This document shows positions 11,087-20,356 of a stretch of DNA of 64,000 nucleotides, one piece after another; position 1 is the first letter of the stretch, and each line of letters begins with the position of its first letter. The DNA is from Persephonella sp. IF05-L8 (GTDB lineage Bacteria > Aquificota > Aquificia > Aquificales > Hydrogenothermaceae). Location: the NCBI RefSeq assembly GCF_000703045.1, contig NZ_JNLJ01000001.1, forward strand, positions 496,001-560,000, in the 5' to 3' direction. Below the pieces are notes generated by a model, which worked only from the letters and a program-made list of their open reading frames with translations, searched no databases and was not told the DNA's origin. Position numbers and translations under genes: made by a program.

Positions 11087-11878
11087 TTAAGTTTTATTTT
11101 CTTCCTTGATTATTTCCTCAACAAATTCTGTAGGAACCTTTAATACCTTTGCTATTTGTTCAACAGGCATTTTAAGTTCAAAATACATATTTTTAGCTAT
11201 TTCTTTTTTGGCTTCTTCCTTTCCTTTCTTATAGCCTAAATCATAAAAAGGGTCTTCTTTTGCCATCTCTTCTGTTATGGTTAAAGGCATTTTTCTTTCC
11301 TCCATAAGTGTCTTTAATTTCACTTTTAATTTAGGTCTATAGTTTAATGCTATCAATAGCTTTCTTATATAGTCTGCTCTCTGTTTCTCTGAAAGCTTTA
11401 ATAGCTCATCAATTAGTGAAAATATATATGTCTCAAAATCCTCAACTTTACATAAAACTGCAAGTATTTTATCCTCTAAACTATCACTTTCTAAAAGCTC
11501 TCTGCACTCTATATCTTTTATATCCCTTATCTCATAGCTGAATTTTAGTTTATCCGTTTCTAAATAATTTTGCATGTTTGGTTTACCATCTCCAACATAT
11601 AAAACCATCTGTTTTATAGTTTTATCGGGATACCTTTGTTTTAGAAGTAGATAATACTCAAGCATTCTAAAGGGCATATTTTTGTCGTTTTGTGTTTGCA
11701 GCTCAAGGTGAAAAACAGAGCCATCTTCAAGCTCTAAGACTAAATCTGCCAATCTTTCTTTGGTAGAAGGAAAAGTATTATCAAGAATTTTAGAGCCTTT
11801 TTTTCCTGTTAGAATGCTTATAAACTTTTGGGGGATATTTTGGATTATATCCCTTAAGGTCTTATCAAATTTTGCCAT
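11087..11878 (-). CDS. Rpn/PD-(D/E)XK-family nuclease (putative transposase-like)
   Basis: A 263-residue protein with the Rpn-family core: STKERLADLVLELEDGSVFHLELQTQND carries the D...E-x-Q catalytic signature in which the usual Lys is Gln, followed by MPFRMLEYYLLL. The C-terminus has a GYKKGKEEAKKEIAKNMYFE helix and a short HTH-like tail (MPVEQIAKVLKVPTEFVEEI), both typical. E. coli RpnA relatives are DNA endonucleases that promote RecA-independent recombination and now feature in defence discussions. Its neighbours are an IS element and a methyltransferase. Confidence 0.8.
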   Translation of the reverse strand: MAKFDKTLRDIIQNIPQKFISILTGKKGSKILDNTFPSTKERLADLVLELEDGSVFHLELQTQNDKNMPFRMLEYYLLLKQRYPDKTIKQMVLYVGDGKPNMQNYLETDKLKFSYEIRDIKDIECRELLESDSLEDKILAVLCKVEDFETYIFSLIDELLKLSEKQRADYIRKLLIALNYRPKLKVKLKTLMEERKMPLTITEEMAKEDPFYDLGYKKGKEEAKKEIAKNMYFELKMPVEQIAKVLKVPTEFVEEIIKEENKT

Positions 11879-11887
11879 TTATTTTTC

Positions 11888-12517
11888 CTAAATTTTTTTA
11901 GCATACCCTATTATATGGTAGTTTACTGGGATAAAAGGACTATTAAATCGGATGGTTTTGTATTGAACTTCTGGAAAATAAGCTTCTATTAACTTCCCTG
12001 TATTCCTCTGAACATCGCAACCTTCAAAAGTCCATTTCCAGACAGGCTGGACAAATTTCTGGACTTTACTGGTAATTGTGTTTTCAGGAGCTTTCACATG
12101 CTCAATAAAAATAAAATATCCATCTTTTTTGAGAACTCTTTTTATTTCTTCCATGGCTTTTTGGGGAGATTTAACGCTACACAAAACAAGTGTGGAAACC
12201 ACTGCATCAAAACTTTCATCCTCAAAGGGTAGTTCTTCTGCAAAACCTTGCTTTACATGTATATTCAAAGGGTAATTTTTTGCTTTTTCTAAAAAATATT
12301 CAAGCATTTCACGGGAAGGTTCTATTACTGTCAGATTTGTTCCAGGTCTGTAATACTTCAGATTTATACCTGTTCCTGCTCCAATTTCCAGAACATTTTT
12401 CCCTATTTTTGAAAATAAACCTTTTTTATACCCGTCATAAACATAGTCCAGATACCACTCCAGATTTTTCATAAAAACTGCATTGAATTTGCTTTTACAG
12501 CTGCAGGATTTATACAT
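11888..12517 (-). CDS. Class I SAM-dependent methyltransferase (UbiE/PMT-like)
   Basis: A 209-residue Rossmann methyltransferase: SAM motif I NVLEIGAGTGINLKYYRPG, acidic motif II LTVIEPSREML, and FDAVVSTLVLCSV as motif IV. The N-terminus MYKSCSCKSKFNAVFMKN and C-terminal EGCDVQRNTGKLIEAYF resemble small phospholipid/quinone-type methyltransferases. The substrate cannot be read from the sequence. It is transcribed divergently from the TDT transporter, with a palindromic operator candidate between them. Confidence 0.82.
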   Translation of the reverse strand: MYKSCSCKSKFNAVFMKNLEWYLDYVYDGYKKGLFSKIGKNVLEIGAGTGINLKYYRPGTNLTVIEPSREMLEYFLEKAKNYPLNIHVKQGFAEELPFEDESFDAVVSTLVLCSVKSPQKAMEEIKRVLKKDGYFIFIEHVKAPENTITSKVQKFVQPVWKWTFEGCDVQRNTGKLIEAYFPEVQYKTIRFNSPFIPVNYHIIGYAKKI

Positions 12518-12601
12518 GATAAACTCCTGTGGATAAAAAAATTTCTAAAATGATATATGTCATGTCCTTCATTTTCAAGTATTATTAGATTATCAATATG
12601 T

Positions 12602-12627
12602 TATAATTTGTGTTAGTATATACTAAC
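12602..12627 (+). promoter_or_regulatory. Predicted -10 box and 16-bp palindromic operator upstream of the TDT transporter
   Basis: TATAAT at 12602-12607 is followed by the perfect palindrome GTTAGTATATACTAAC at 12612-12627, which would cover the transcription start and lies just before the AGAGAGG ribosome site. The -35 region is weak. The layout fits repression by a dimeric regulator not encoded next door. Confidence 0.6.
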
Positions 12628-12641
12628 CAGAGAGGATAAAA

Positions 12642-13607
12642 ATGGAAAATAAAAGGGAACGGAGCTTAAGAGGTTTCCCTGTTCAACTTTTTGCTGTAAT
12701 AATGGGTATCTCTGGTCTGACCATAGCCTATGCAAAAGCCTTCCATTACTTTGGTATTCCAAGATTTATTTATGAAGCTCTACTTATTATAGATACTGCT
12801 TTGTTTTTCCTGATATTCACCACCTATATGATTAAATGGGTTAAATATCCTGATGCCATAAAAAAGGAATTTAACCACCCAATTAAAAGTTCTTTTGCTG
12901 CTGCAATATCCATCAGTTTTCTGCTGATTTCTATAAGTTTTTATGATTTTGCCCCGACTGTAGCAGTTTCTTACTGGTATATCGGTGCTCCTTTACATCT
13001 ATACTTTACATATAAAACATTAAAATTCTGGATTTTTAATGAATTTCAGATAAATCATATATCACCTGCATGGTTTATTCCTATTGTTGGTAATGTTCTT
13101 GTTCCAGTTGTTGGTGTTGATGTTATGCCAGAGGAATTGTCTATATTCTACTTTGCTCTGGGTATATTTTTCTGGATTGTGTTGTTTACTATTATTGTGT
13201 ATAGAATGATTTTTCACCATCCAATGCCTAAAAGACTTTTACCTACATTCTTTATACTGATTGCTCCTCCTGCTGTTGGATTTATCAGCTATTTTAGAAT
13301 AACCTTTGGAAGTATAGATATTTTTGGACTGTCTTTATATTTTGTTGCTCTTTTTACCTTTATTCTTATGCTTATTATGATGAATGTGTTTTTGAAACTT
13401 GAGTTCTTTATTTCATGGTGGGCTTATACATTCCCTATGGCTGCTATAACAATAGCTACCATGCTGCTGTATATGGCTTATAGAAATGAGCTTACCTATA
13501 TAAGTTCAATAATTTTCCTGATTATCACAACTATAATTGTAGGTATAGTCGCATATAAAACAATTGAAGCAGCTTTACAGGGAAAAATATGTGTAGAAGA
13601 GGAGTAA
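12642..13607 (+). CDS. TDT/SLAC1-family transporter (tellurite-resistance/dicarboxylate type)
   Basis: A 321-residue inner-membrane protein with about ten hydrophobic helices. The N-terminal FPVQLFAVIMGISGLTIAY and the HISPAWFIPIVGNVLVPVVG segment are typical of the TehA/Mae1/SLAC1 family. Members move anions or C4-dicarboxylates or confer tellurite resistance; in chemolithotrophs they may export sulfite. The start is two bases ahead of a co-transcribed DUF302 gene. The substrate is not deducible. Confidence 0.85.
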   Translation: MENKRERSLRGFPVQLFAVIMGISGLTIAYAKAFHYFGIPRFIYEALLIIDTALFFLIFTTYMIKWVKYPDAIKKEFNHPIKSSFAAAISISFLLISISFYDFAPTVAVSYWYIGAPLHLYFTYKTLKFWIFNEFQINHISPAWFIPIVGNVLVPVVGVDVMPEELSIFYFALGIFFWIVLFTIIVYRMIFHHPMPKRLLPTFFILIAPPAVGFISYFRITFGSIDIFGLSLYFVALFTFILMLIMMNVFLKLEFFISWWAYTFPMAAITIATMLLYMAYRNELTYISSIIFLIITTIIVGIVAYKTIEAALQGKICVEEE

Positions 13608-13608
13608 G

Positions 13609-14118
13609 ATGAGCAAAAGAAGTCTAATAGCAGGAGTTATAATTGGCTTTGTAATAGGTGTTTTTGTATTTCCTTTAATGGTTAAGTTTTCTTTTAAAGA
13701 GATGATGTTCAAACAGGTTGTCAGTCCATATCCATTTGAAAAGACAGTTCAGCTGATTGCAGACAGAATTAATAAACAGCCTGGATGGCATGTGGTTGAC
13801 ATAATTGACCAGAGGAAAGAGATAATCAAATACGGTGGGGAAGATGTAGGAAATGTAAAAATAATAAAGTTCTGTAATGCAAAGTATGCAGCAGAAATGC
13901 TGAAAGATGACGACAGGAAATATATGGCAGTAAAAATGCCTTTAAGTATTGCTGTTGTAGAAAAAAGTAATGGAAAGGTTGTTATAGCTCTGATGAATGG
14001 ATATCTGAACTCCAGAATGTTTGCAGGAACAAAAGAAGGCGAAATTATGGAAAAAGTTGTAAGGGATATTGAGCAGATTTTAGGATTTGTCCATTTCAGA
14101 TTTACAATATTTGATTAA
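13609..14118 (+). CDS. DUF302-domain membrane-anchored protein
   Basis: A 169-residue protein with one N-terminal transmembrane or signal-anchor segment (LIAGVIIGFVIGVFVFPLMV) and a DUF302 fold outside the membrane (SPYPFEKTVQLIADRINKQP; IIKFCNAKYAAEML; KMPLSIAVVEK; ALMNGYL). DUF302 domains are common in sulfur-oxidising and thermophilic bacteria; their function is poorly known. It is coupled to the TDT transporter, so it may assist or sense that transport. Confidence 0.82.
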   Translation: MSKRSLIAGVIIGFVIGVFVFPLMVKFSFKEMMFKQVVSPYPFEKTVQLIADRINKQPGWHVVDIIDQRKEIIKYGGEDVGNVKIIKFCNAKYAAEMLKDDDRKYMAVKMPLSIAVVEKSNGKVVIALMNGYLNSRMFAGTKEGEIMEKVVRDIEQILGFVHFRFTIFD

Positions 14119-14120
14119 TC

Positions 14121-14148
14121 AGGAGAGGTTAAACCTCTCCTTTATTTG
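14121..14148 (+). terminator. Rho-independent terminator after the DUF302 gene
   Basis: Inverted repeat AGGAGAGGTT / AAACCTCTCCT (14121-14141) followed by TTATTTG, four bases after the stop codon. Confidence 0.85.
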
Positions 14149-14177
14149 AGCCTGGAGAATTCTTCAACTCTTTAAAC

Positions 14178-14240
14178 ATCTTAAATATTAATAAACATAT
14201 TGCCTAAAGTTATAAATGTTCCCATCTTAATATTTAAGAT
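14178..14240. repeat. 14-bp inverted repeat upstream of a lipoprotein gene
   Basis: ATCTTAAATATTAA at 14178-14191 has its exact complement TTAATATTTAAGAT at 14227-14240, 35 bp apart. The right arm is itself within ATCTTAATATTTAAGAT (14224-14240), a 7-3-7 palindrome. It is all A/T except the end bases and lacks a T tract, so it is more likely a paired operator than a terminator. Confidence 0.5.
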
Positions 14241-14275
14241 ATCCCTCCAATTGTATATATCAGGAGGTGATAAAA

Positions 14276-15331
14276 ATGTTTATCAAATCTATTTTTAGAA
14301 CCTTTTGTTCCTTTGGTATAGCTTTCTTTTTCTCCTGTGGTAGTGGAAATGGCGTTTATTCAAGTATAAATGGTGTATGGGAAGGAAGTTATCAGATTTC
14401 TACTTATTCTGGAGTGATTAAATATCCTGTGTGTCTGGAGATAAATCAATCTGGTAATTCATTATCCGGTAAAGGCTGGATAGGAGGTAGTTTGTGGAAA
14501 GAAGATATTTCAGGTAGTATCTTCGGAAATTCGGTAGATATATCCCTTACTGGATATGATACATTTGATAATCCTGTAAATATCAGTATCAACACAAATG
14601 TAATAGCTAATAGGATGACAGGAACGCTTACAAAAAACAGCTCAAATTTCAATCTGGATATAAGAAAAACTTCCAAAAGTAGTTGCAACTGGGCTGACAA
14701 AAATCTGGTTGATGCTTTTGCCCGTAATCTAAGTAGAGCTATAGCTGATAACCCCGATGATATATCAGGGAAAATCTTATCCTCTTTTATTACGATGGTT
14801 CCTTCTATTAGCCTGAAAATTAATGGAACTATATATAGCAACTGGTGGATAGGTATCTGGGAAGTTAGAGACAATATCCACAATAACGAATATACTGTAG
14901 CAAGTATAATTAATATTACCTCAGGGGATAAAGGTGTTTATTGGTATGTGAATGATGACAATTTGACAGATACCACTTATTACATAGGTCTTAATACATC
15001 TTATAATAGTCGTCTGGTTAATATCACAGGTCTTACCGATTTTAGCACTAATCCAAATAAAGTTGCTGCTTATGGAGATTTTTCAACATCCACTATATTT
15101 TTTTCTGATGGTGGTTTTGAAGATATTTATCATAATAATGGAACTATTTTAACTGAAACAGCATTTTTAGAAACAGAATGTAACGCAGGCTCAAAAACGA
15201 AAGTATTTATGACAGAAATCCCATTTTATCTGTACTTTGATAATGGGAGTAATTCTGTGGCTGTCCCTCCTGAAGCTCCATTTGCTACAGAAACAGTACA
15301 GGCTCTTTACGTGGAAATTAACCCTTGTTAA
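14276..15331 (+). CDS. Uncharacterised lipoprotein-like secreted protein
   Basis: I choose ATG 14276, which has AGGAGGTGA 5-8 bases upstream; an in-frame GTG at 14267 lies inside that ribosome site. The 351-residue protein has a signal sequence (FCSFGIAFFFSC) ending in a likely lipobox Cys before GSGNG. The rest is rich in Ser, Asn, Thr and aromatic residues with repeated short strands (ISGSIFGNSVDISLTGYD; LTKNSSNFNLDIRKTSKS), suggesting a beta-rich domain that starts like extracytoplasmic lipocalin-like repeats. The function is unknown. Confidence 0.65.
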   Translation: MFIKSIFRTFCSFGIAFFFSCGSGNGVYSSINGVWEGSYQISTYSGVIKYPVCLEINQSGNSLSGKGWIGGSLWKEDISGSIFGNSVDISLTGYDTFDNPVNISINTNVIANRMTGTLTKNSSNFNLDIRKTSKSSCNWADKNLVDAFARNLSRAIADNPDDISGKILSSFITMVPSISLKINGTIYSNWWIGIWEVRDNIHNNEYTVASIINITSGDKGVYWYVNDDNLTDTTYYIGLNTSYNSRLVNITGLTDFSTNPNKVAAYGDFSTSTIFFSDGGFEDIYHNNGTILTETAFLETECNAGSKTKVFMTEIPFYLYFDNGSNSVAVPPEAPFATETVQALYVEINPC

Positions 15332-15332
15332 A

Positions 15333-15354
15333 AAAGGGGATATTACTCCCCTTT
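15333..15354 (-). terminator. Terminator of purL (minus), shared with the convergent lipoprotein gene
   Basis: AAAGGGGA (15333-15340) pairs perfectly with TCCCCTTT (15347-15354). On the minus strand the stem is followed by a T tract (A run at 15330-15335), and the stem overlaps the purL stop. On the plus strand the T run is only three bases. Confidence 0.75.
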
Positions 15355-17605
15355 AAAGAATTTCTGATAAACTGTTTTCCCATAAAGTTCTGAGATTGTT
15401 CATATTTTCTGTTATTGAAATATTTTCAACTTTCAAATTTAGCTCAGGCTCTTTTTTGACTTTACCGATAACTTTAAATCCTATACCTAATTCTTTTGCT
15501 TTGGCCTTTAGATGAGGAATATTCTCTTCAGCAGCAGATATCACAACAATGCTTCTCATCTCATCAAACAGCTCAAAATCAGGCCTATACTCTGTATCTA
15601 TATCAATATCAAGTCCAAATGTTTTTTCTTCTGTAAATGCAGGCTCTAAGATGGCAGTAATAAGCCCCCCATCTGATACATCATGGGCAGATTTTATCTT
15701 TTCCCTATTAGAATGGATAAATTCCATAAGTCTCTTTTCTGTTTCTATATCAACAGGTGGAATTGCCCCAGATACTATTCCGTGGACTTCTTTGAGATAT
15801 TCGCTACCGTTTACTGTAGGCTGTTTATTAACCTCTCCAATCAGAACAATAACATCTCCTTCTTCCTGATAAAAGGATGGAATTGCATCTTCAGGTTTAT
15901 CTAAAACACCAACAGCAACCACTGTTGGAGTAGGATAAACATTTATTCTTTTGTCTGGTAGAACGGTTTCGTTATACAGGGATACATTACCACTGATAAC
16001 AGGGGTATTTAGCTGTCTGCAGGCATCTGCCATTCCTTTCGTTGCCTGTTCAAACTGCCACATTATTTCTGGATTTTCAGGATTTCCCCAGTTTAAACAG
16101 TCTGTTATGGCAAGGGGTTTTGCTCCGGATATATAAACATTCCTGACAGCTTCAACCACAACCCTTTTGCCGCCTTCATAAGGGTCAAGATAAACCCATC
16201 TACCATTTCCATCTGAGGATATTGCTACTGCTTTTTCACTATTGATTTCAGGTTTTACAGCCCATTTTATTCTTAAAACAGCTGCATCACTTCCTGGTTT
16301 AACCACTGTGTTTATACCAACTTCATGGTCATACTGCCTGTAAACCCATTCCTTTTTGGCAATAGTTGGAGAGGATAAAACTTTTTCTATGGCTTCCTTT
16401 ATATCAACTTCTGGAAGGGTATTCTGGTCAAAAGCTCTTGTTTCTTTTAGATATTCAGGTTCTTTTCTTGGTCTGTTATAAACAGGTGCATCATCAACTA
16501 TTGCAGATATAGGCAGGTCTGCAACTTTTTCACCTTTATAGAAAACTTCCATTCTTTTTGTGTCTGTTGTTTCTCCTATTACTGCCGCTTCAAGTCCATA
16601 AGACTTAGCTATTCTCAATACTTCCTCAACGTTTTCTTCATCCACAGCATAAAGCATTCTTTCCTGTGATTCGGAAAGGAGTATCTCATAAGGGGTCATT
16701 CCTTCTTCCCTTAGAGGAACATTTTCAAGATATACTCTTACACCCATTCCTGATTTTGAGCCGAACTCTGAAGTTGAACCTGCAAAACCTGCAGCTCCAA
16801 AGTCCTGACAACCAACAATCAGACCTTTTTGCATTACTTCAAGGGTGCATTCTACAAGTCTTTTTCCAAAAAATGGGTCTCCTATCTGGACATTTGGCCT
16901 TTTACTTTCTGACCCTTCCGAAAATTCTGCAGATGCCATTGTGGCTCCATGTATTCCATCTCTACCTGTGGCAGAGCCTACCATAACCATTTTTTGACCA
17001 ACTTTTGTGGCTCTTGCTCTGAAAATTTTGTCTTTTTCCAGTATTCCAAGACAAAAGGCATTTACCAGAGGATTTCCTGCATAAACCTCATCAAAAACAA
17101 CCTCACCGCCAATGGTTGGAACACCTATACAATTTCCATAAAATCCAATTCCCTCAACAACTCCATGGACAATAGGCTTTGCATCTTTTATACTTTTTCT
17201 TGTTCCATCTTTTCTTGGGTCGCCAAATCTGAGGCTATCAAAGGCACAGACAGGTCTTGCACCCATTGAGAGAATATCTCTGATAATTCCACCAACACCT
17301 GTTGCAGCTCCATGGAAAGGCTCTATATAAGATGGGTGGTTATGACTTTCTATCTTAAAGGCTACAGCATATTTATCATCAATCTCAACAACTCCGGCGT
17401 TTTCACCGGGACCCTGTAGAACCCATGGTGCTTCTGTTGGGAAGACTTTTAAAAATGGTTTTGATGATTTATAAGAGCAGTGTTCACTCCATAAAGCTCC
17501 AAATATCCCAAGCTCAACCTCGTTAGGCTCTCTACCTATAAGCTCAACAATTCTTTTGTATTCCTCAACAGTTAATCCATGGGCAGAAAGGATTTTTTCG
17601 TCCAT
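15353..17605 (-). CDS. purL: Phosphoribosylformylglycinamidine synthase subunit PurL (small type)
   Basis: A 750-residue ATP-dependent enzyme of purine synthesis (FGAR to FGAM), the form that needs separate PurQ and PurS subunits. Recognisable segments: the N-terminal [17 protein letters not shown], the ATP site [35 protein letters not shown], and in the second half [23 protein letters not shown] and [13 protein letters not shown]. The Met follows a CGGGAGATATAA ribosome site. purQ and purS are not in the window. Confidence 0.97.
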   Translation of the reverse strand: MDEKILSAHGLTVEEYKRIVELIGREPNEVELGIFGALWSEHCSYKSSKPFLKVFPTEAPWVLQGPGENAGVVEIDDKYAVAFKIESHNHPSYIEPFHGAATGVGGIIRDILSMGARPVCAFDSLRFGDPRKDGTRKSIKDAKPIVHGVVEGIGFYGNCIGVPTIGGEVVFDEVYAGNPLVNAFCLGILEKDKIFRARATKVGQKMVMVGSATGRDGIHGATMASAEFSEGSESKRPNVQIGDPFFGKRLVECTLEVMQKGLIVGCQDFGAAGFAGSTSEFGSKSGMGVRVYLENVPLREEGMTPYEILLSESQERMLYAVDEENVEEVLRIAKSYGLEAAVIGETTDTKRMEVFYKGEKVADLPISAIVDDAPVYNRPRKEPEYLKETRAFDQNTLPEVDIKEAIEKVLSSPTIAKKEWVYRQYDHEVGINTVVKPGSDAAVLRIKWAVKPEINSEKAVAISSDGNGRWVYLDPYEGGKRVVVEAVRNVYISGAKPLAITDCLNWGNPENPEIMWQFEQATKGMADACRQLNTPVISGNVSLYNETVLPDKRINVYPTPTVVAVGVLDKPEDAIPSFYQEEGDVIVLIGEVNKQPTVNGSEYLKEVHGIVSGAIPPVDIETEKRLMEFIHSNREKIKSAHDVSDGGLITAILEPAFTEEKTFGLDIDIDTEYRPDFELFDEMRSIVVISAAEENIPHLKAKAKELGIGFKVIGKVKKEPELNLKVENISITENMNNLRTLWENSLSEIL

Positions 17606-17715
17606 TTATATCTCCCGTAATAAAAGTCTTTAACAAATATTTTATCTTATTATTACAGGACTTATCCCAGATTTGTCCTTTTTATAAAAATTTATAAAAG
17701 TTTCACTAAAATTAT

Positions 17716-17744
17716 TTGACAAAAATTTAATAAAGGATTATCTT
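17716..17744 (+). promoter_or_regulatory. Predicted promoter of the DUF505 gene
   Basis: TTGACA at 17716-17721 and TATCTT at 17739-17744, 17 bp spacer. An AAGGAGGG ribosome site follows near 17767. ATCTTAAATATT overlapping the -10 also occurs in the inverted repeat at 14178, which may be chance. Confidence 0.6.
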
Positions 17745-17778
17745 AAATATTGAAGAAAAAAATAAAAGGAGGGCTAAT

Positions 17779-19731
17779 ATGGTCATCAGAAAAGAACATG
17801 CACTTGCACTTTTAAACGCCAAATCACAGGAAGAAAAAGGTCTTGCCTGCCAGATTACAATTAAAGCAGAAGAAGACCCTTATGTTGAACTGGAGCTTCA
17901 AAACCTGCTGGAGCAGGGGAATTCCCCAATTGAATATACACTGACATACTGGGGAAGAAATCTTGTTTATATCCTTGAGGAAATGATTAAAAAAGGTCTT
18001 ATAAAACATCCTTCTGAATGGGACGACAGATTTAGATGGATAGGCTCAGAAGTTATTGCAATGATTGAGGCTGCCATTTTAAGTGGTGGATTAACAGGGG
18101 GAGAAACATTTGAACCTCTTAAACAGAGAGGATTTGCTCAGGAAGTTCATGAGGAGAAGAAAGGCTGGTTTAAAGAAATCAATGAATATGGAAAGGCTAT
18201 CTATGATATTTACACAAAAGCAAAACCAAGACTTGTGATTTCAAAAGAGCTTGGAAGTTATATTGCTTCAATGCCAACAGGTCCAGCAGAAACAAAGATG
18301 CTACCTGAACATGGCAGATTTCCACTTGTTCTTGAAAGTATGAGATTAATCTCATTCTCAGTTCCAAACTCTGATGTTTACACACTTTCAGGACTTGGAC
18401 AGGCAGTCCAGAAGGTAGTTCAAACAATGGCACCATCCCTTGAAACAATAATAAATGAGGATTATATGTATGCTCTGCTTAAAGTTCTTGATAGCGGAAT
18501 GGAAGCTCTAACACCCCAGGAAGCTGAGGTTCTGGAAGAGCTGGCATTTATTGACGCAGAAGGAAATATCCTTCCAGCAGGGGAAGCATTACTGGAAGTA
18601 TACAAACTCTGGAGTGAAAGGGAATACAGACCTGTAAAAACATTTAACCTTGAAACTTTAGATGAAGAGCTTTTAATAGGCATAGAAAAAGTTTGGGAAA
18701 AAAATAAAACTAATCCAGAGATTGTTCCAACAGCAGAAGAAATAGTTCACTACCTTATGGAAAAACCTCTTAAGGAATACAAACACCTGATTGAGTTCTA
18801 CGGCAGAATGATTAATCAGGCTATGGGATACCAGAAAAAAGAAGAGCTTAAGAAAAAATGGGCTGAGCTGTTTACAATAGAAGACCTGTTTAAACACTTC
18901 TGGGAAAAAGGAAACCAATGGTATGAAAAACTTTATGACACAGTAAAGGAAAGTCTTTACTCCCTTGAGGCATTTGAGCTTGTAAAATCCGAGATAGATG
19001 AAAAAACAGGAAAAACTGTTTATAAACTAACAAATCATGGAAAAAGAGTTCTTCAGGACATAAAAGAAAAAGGCGTTAGAGAAATAACATCAACAGGTGT
19101 AAAAGCAATATCCATCACCAAGACCGAGTTTGGAGCACCAAACTACCACTGGTATGAAGAGGCTGTCAATGAACATCTGGTAGGTGGTGGATATCCCACA
19201 AAATCCGGTCAACTTTATGAAGAACTTGCTTATACAGTAAGAAGACTGCCAAACCTTACAAGATTTGAACTTATGGTTCTTCATAAAATTCCTGAATACG
19301 GAATGTTCCTTGATGAGCTGTTCAAGGAATTTGATGAAACCCTCAAAGAAGAAATCCAATACGCAGTTAACAAATTAGAGGCAAGATATATACTGGATGT
19401 TCTTCCAAACAATGGTATTAGGCTTACAGAAGCAGGAAAACTGCTTAAGAAAGCACTTTCCGGTGTTCCAGAAGGAATAGCAAACCCGATAAACCCTGTT
19501 ATAGTCAGAATTCTGCAGGCTATAAAACAGGTTGGTAATCTTTACGTTAAAGAGAAAAGAGTAAGAATACTTCCTAAAAACTGGGAGGAAGCAATTAAGC
19601 TGTCTGGACTTGATAAAGAAACATTTGAAAAAGAGATAGCTGTTGCAAGACTTGCAGGATTTATCGGTAAAACTTCCATTCATGAGTCTGGACTTGAGGT
19701 TCTGGAAGCTGTTGAACTGATGAACAAATAA
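17779..19731 (+). CDS. DUF505-family protein
   Basis: A 650-residue soluble protein, MVIRKEHALALLNAKSQEEK at the N-terminus, built from repeated winged-helix-like segments (for example EVLEELAFIDAEGNILPAGE, FELVKSEIDEKTGKTVYKL, ARYILDVLPNNGIRLTEAGK). This matches what I know of DUF505, a family of archaea and Aquificota without a known role. The repeated 'LT/LPxG or xxGKxLL' hairpins suggest several HTH modules in one chain. It is monocistronic with a strong promoter, ribosome site and terminator, so probably well expressed. Confidence 0.7.
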   Translation: MVIRKEHALALLNAKSQEEKGLACQITIKAEEDPYVELELQNLLEQGNSPIEYTLTYWGRNLVYILEEMIKKGLIKHPSEWDDRFRWIGSEVIAMIEAAILSGGLTGGETFEPLKQRGFAQEVHEEKKGWFKEINEYGKAIYDIYTKAKPRLVISKELGSYIASMPTGPAETKMLPEHGRFPLVLESMRLISFSVPNSDVYTLSGLGQAVQKVVQTMAPSLETIINEDYMYALLKVLDSGMEALTPQEAEVLEELAFIDAEGNILPAGEALLEVYKLWSEREYRPVKTFNLETLDEELLIGIEKVWEKNKTNPEIVPTAEEIVHYLMEKPLKEYKHLIEFYGRMINQAMGYQKKEELKKKWAELFTIEDLFKHFWEKGNQWYEKLYDTVKESLYSLEAFELVKSEIDEKTGKTVYKLTNHGKRVLQDIKEKGVREITSTGVKAISITKTEFGAPNYHWYEEAVNEHLVGGGYPTKSGQLYEELAYTVRRLPNLTRFELMVLHKIPEYGMFLDELFKEFDETLKEEIQYAVNKLEARYILDVLPNNGIRLTEAGKLLKKALSGVPEGIANPINPVIVRILQAIKQVGNLYVKEKRVRILPKNWEEAIKLSGLDKETFEKEIAVARLAGFIGKTSIHESGLEVLEAVELMNK

Positions 19732-19736
19732 TTCTG

Positions 19737-19760
19737 AAGGGGCTTTTGCCCCTTTTTTGT
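19737..19760 (+). terminator. Rho-independent terminator after the DUF505 gene
   Basis: AAGGGGC-TTTT-GCCCCTT (19737-19754) followed by TTTTGTTG. Confidence 0.92.
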
Positions 19761-19814
19761 TGACATTATTTCTTTGATGTTGTGAAATAATTCTTAAAAC
19801 TGGAAACTTTCGGT

Positions 19815-20111
19815 ATGTTTAAAGCACAAAAAGTAAAAACTATTGAAGATTTACGGCAGTTTCTGGAAAAATTTTTTAAAGAAGAAGATGTAAAGATATA
19901 TCTTTTTGGTTCACGGGCAGAAGGAAAAAACACTCCATATTCAGATATAGATTTAGCCTTTGAGTCAGACAAAGACATAAGCAAAAAATTGTCTCAGCTC
20001 AGGTATATTCTGGAAGAAAGCAATTTACCTTATAAAGTTGATATAGTAGATTTAAAGAAAGCTCCATATCTAAAACAGGTAATAAAAGAAAAAGGAAAAA
20101 GATGGCTTTGA
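19815..20111 (+). CDS. MNT-type nucleotidyltransferase
   Basis: A 98-residue minimal nucleotidyltransferase with the catalytic signature YLFGSRAEGKNTPYSDIDLA (GSxAxG...DxD) and the third acidic residue in YKVDIVDLKK. In MNT/HEPN modules the MNT partner AMPylates or neutralises the HEPN toxin. It overlaps the next gene by 10 bp. The start at 19815 is the most plausible Met; no strong ribosome site is visible. Confidence 0.87.
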   Translation: MFKAQKVKTIEDLRQFLEKFFKEEDVKIYLFGSRAEGKNTPYSDIDLAFESDKDISKKLSQLRYILEESNLPYKVDIVDLKKAPYLKQVIKEKGKRWL

Positions 20112-20356
20112 AAAAAAGATTGGAAGATTTTGAAAAAGCTGTAAAAAGATTGAAAGATGCATATCAAGAAACTTTAAAGCATAAAGAGGATGATTATTAT
20201 ACTTTAAATCTGCTTGAGATGATAGATGATAGAAATATAACATCACACACTTACCATGAAGAAGTTGCAGAAAAAATATTTAATAATTTACATATTTATC
20301 TGCCTCTTGTAGAGAAGGTTAAAGAGGAAATAAAAGAAAGAACCAAATCTATTTAA
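20102..20356 (+). CDS. HI0074/HepT-like nucleotidyltransferase substrate-binding protein, internally shortened
   Basis: The 84-residue protein begins like HI0074 family members (LEDFEKAVKRLKDAYQETL) and ends like them (DDRNITSHTYHEEVAEKIFN, then YLPLVEKVKEEI). Full-length relatives have about 130 residues with a central RDAxIQRFEFTFELAWK region, which is absent: the chain jumps from HKEDD to YYTLNLLEMI. The RNxTSHTYH toxin-type motif is kept. It may be an internally deleted gene or a reduced form. It is the partner of the MNT gene just upstream. Confidence 0.75.
   Translation: MALKKRLEDFEKAVKRLKDAYQETLKHKEDDYYTLNLLEMIDDRNITSHTYHEEVAEKIFNNLHIYLPLVEKVKEEIKERTKSI

Noticed and set aside
14267-14275. 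GTG start at 14267 for the lipoprotein-like gene
   Set aside because: This codon is inside the AGGAGGTGA ribosome site that serves ATG 14276.
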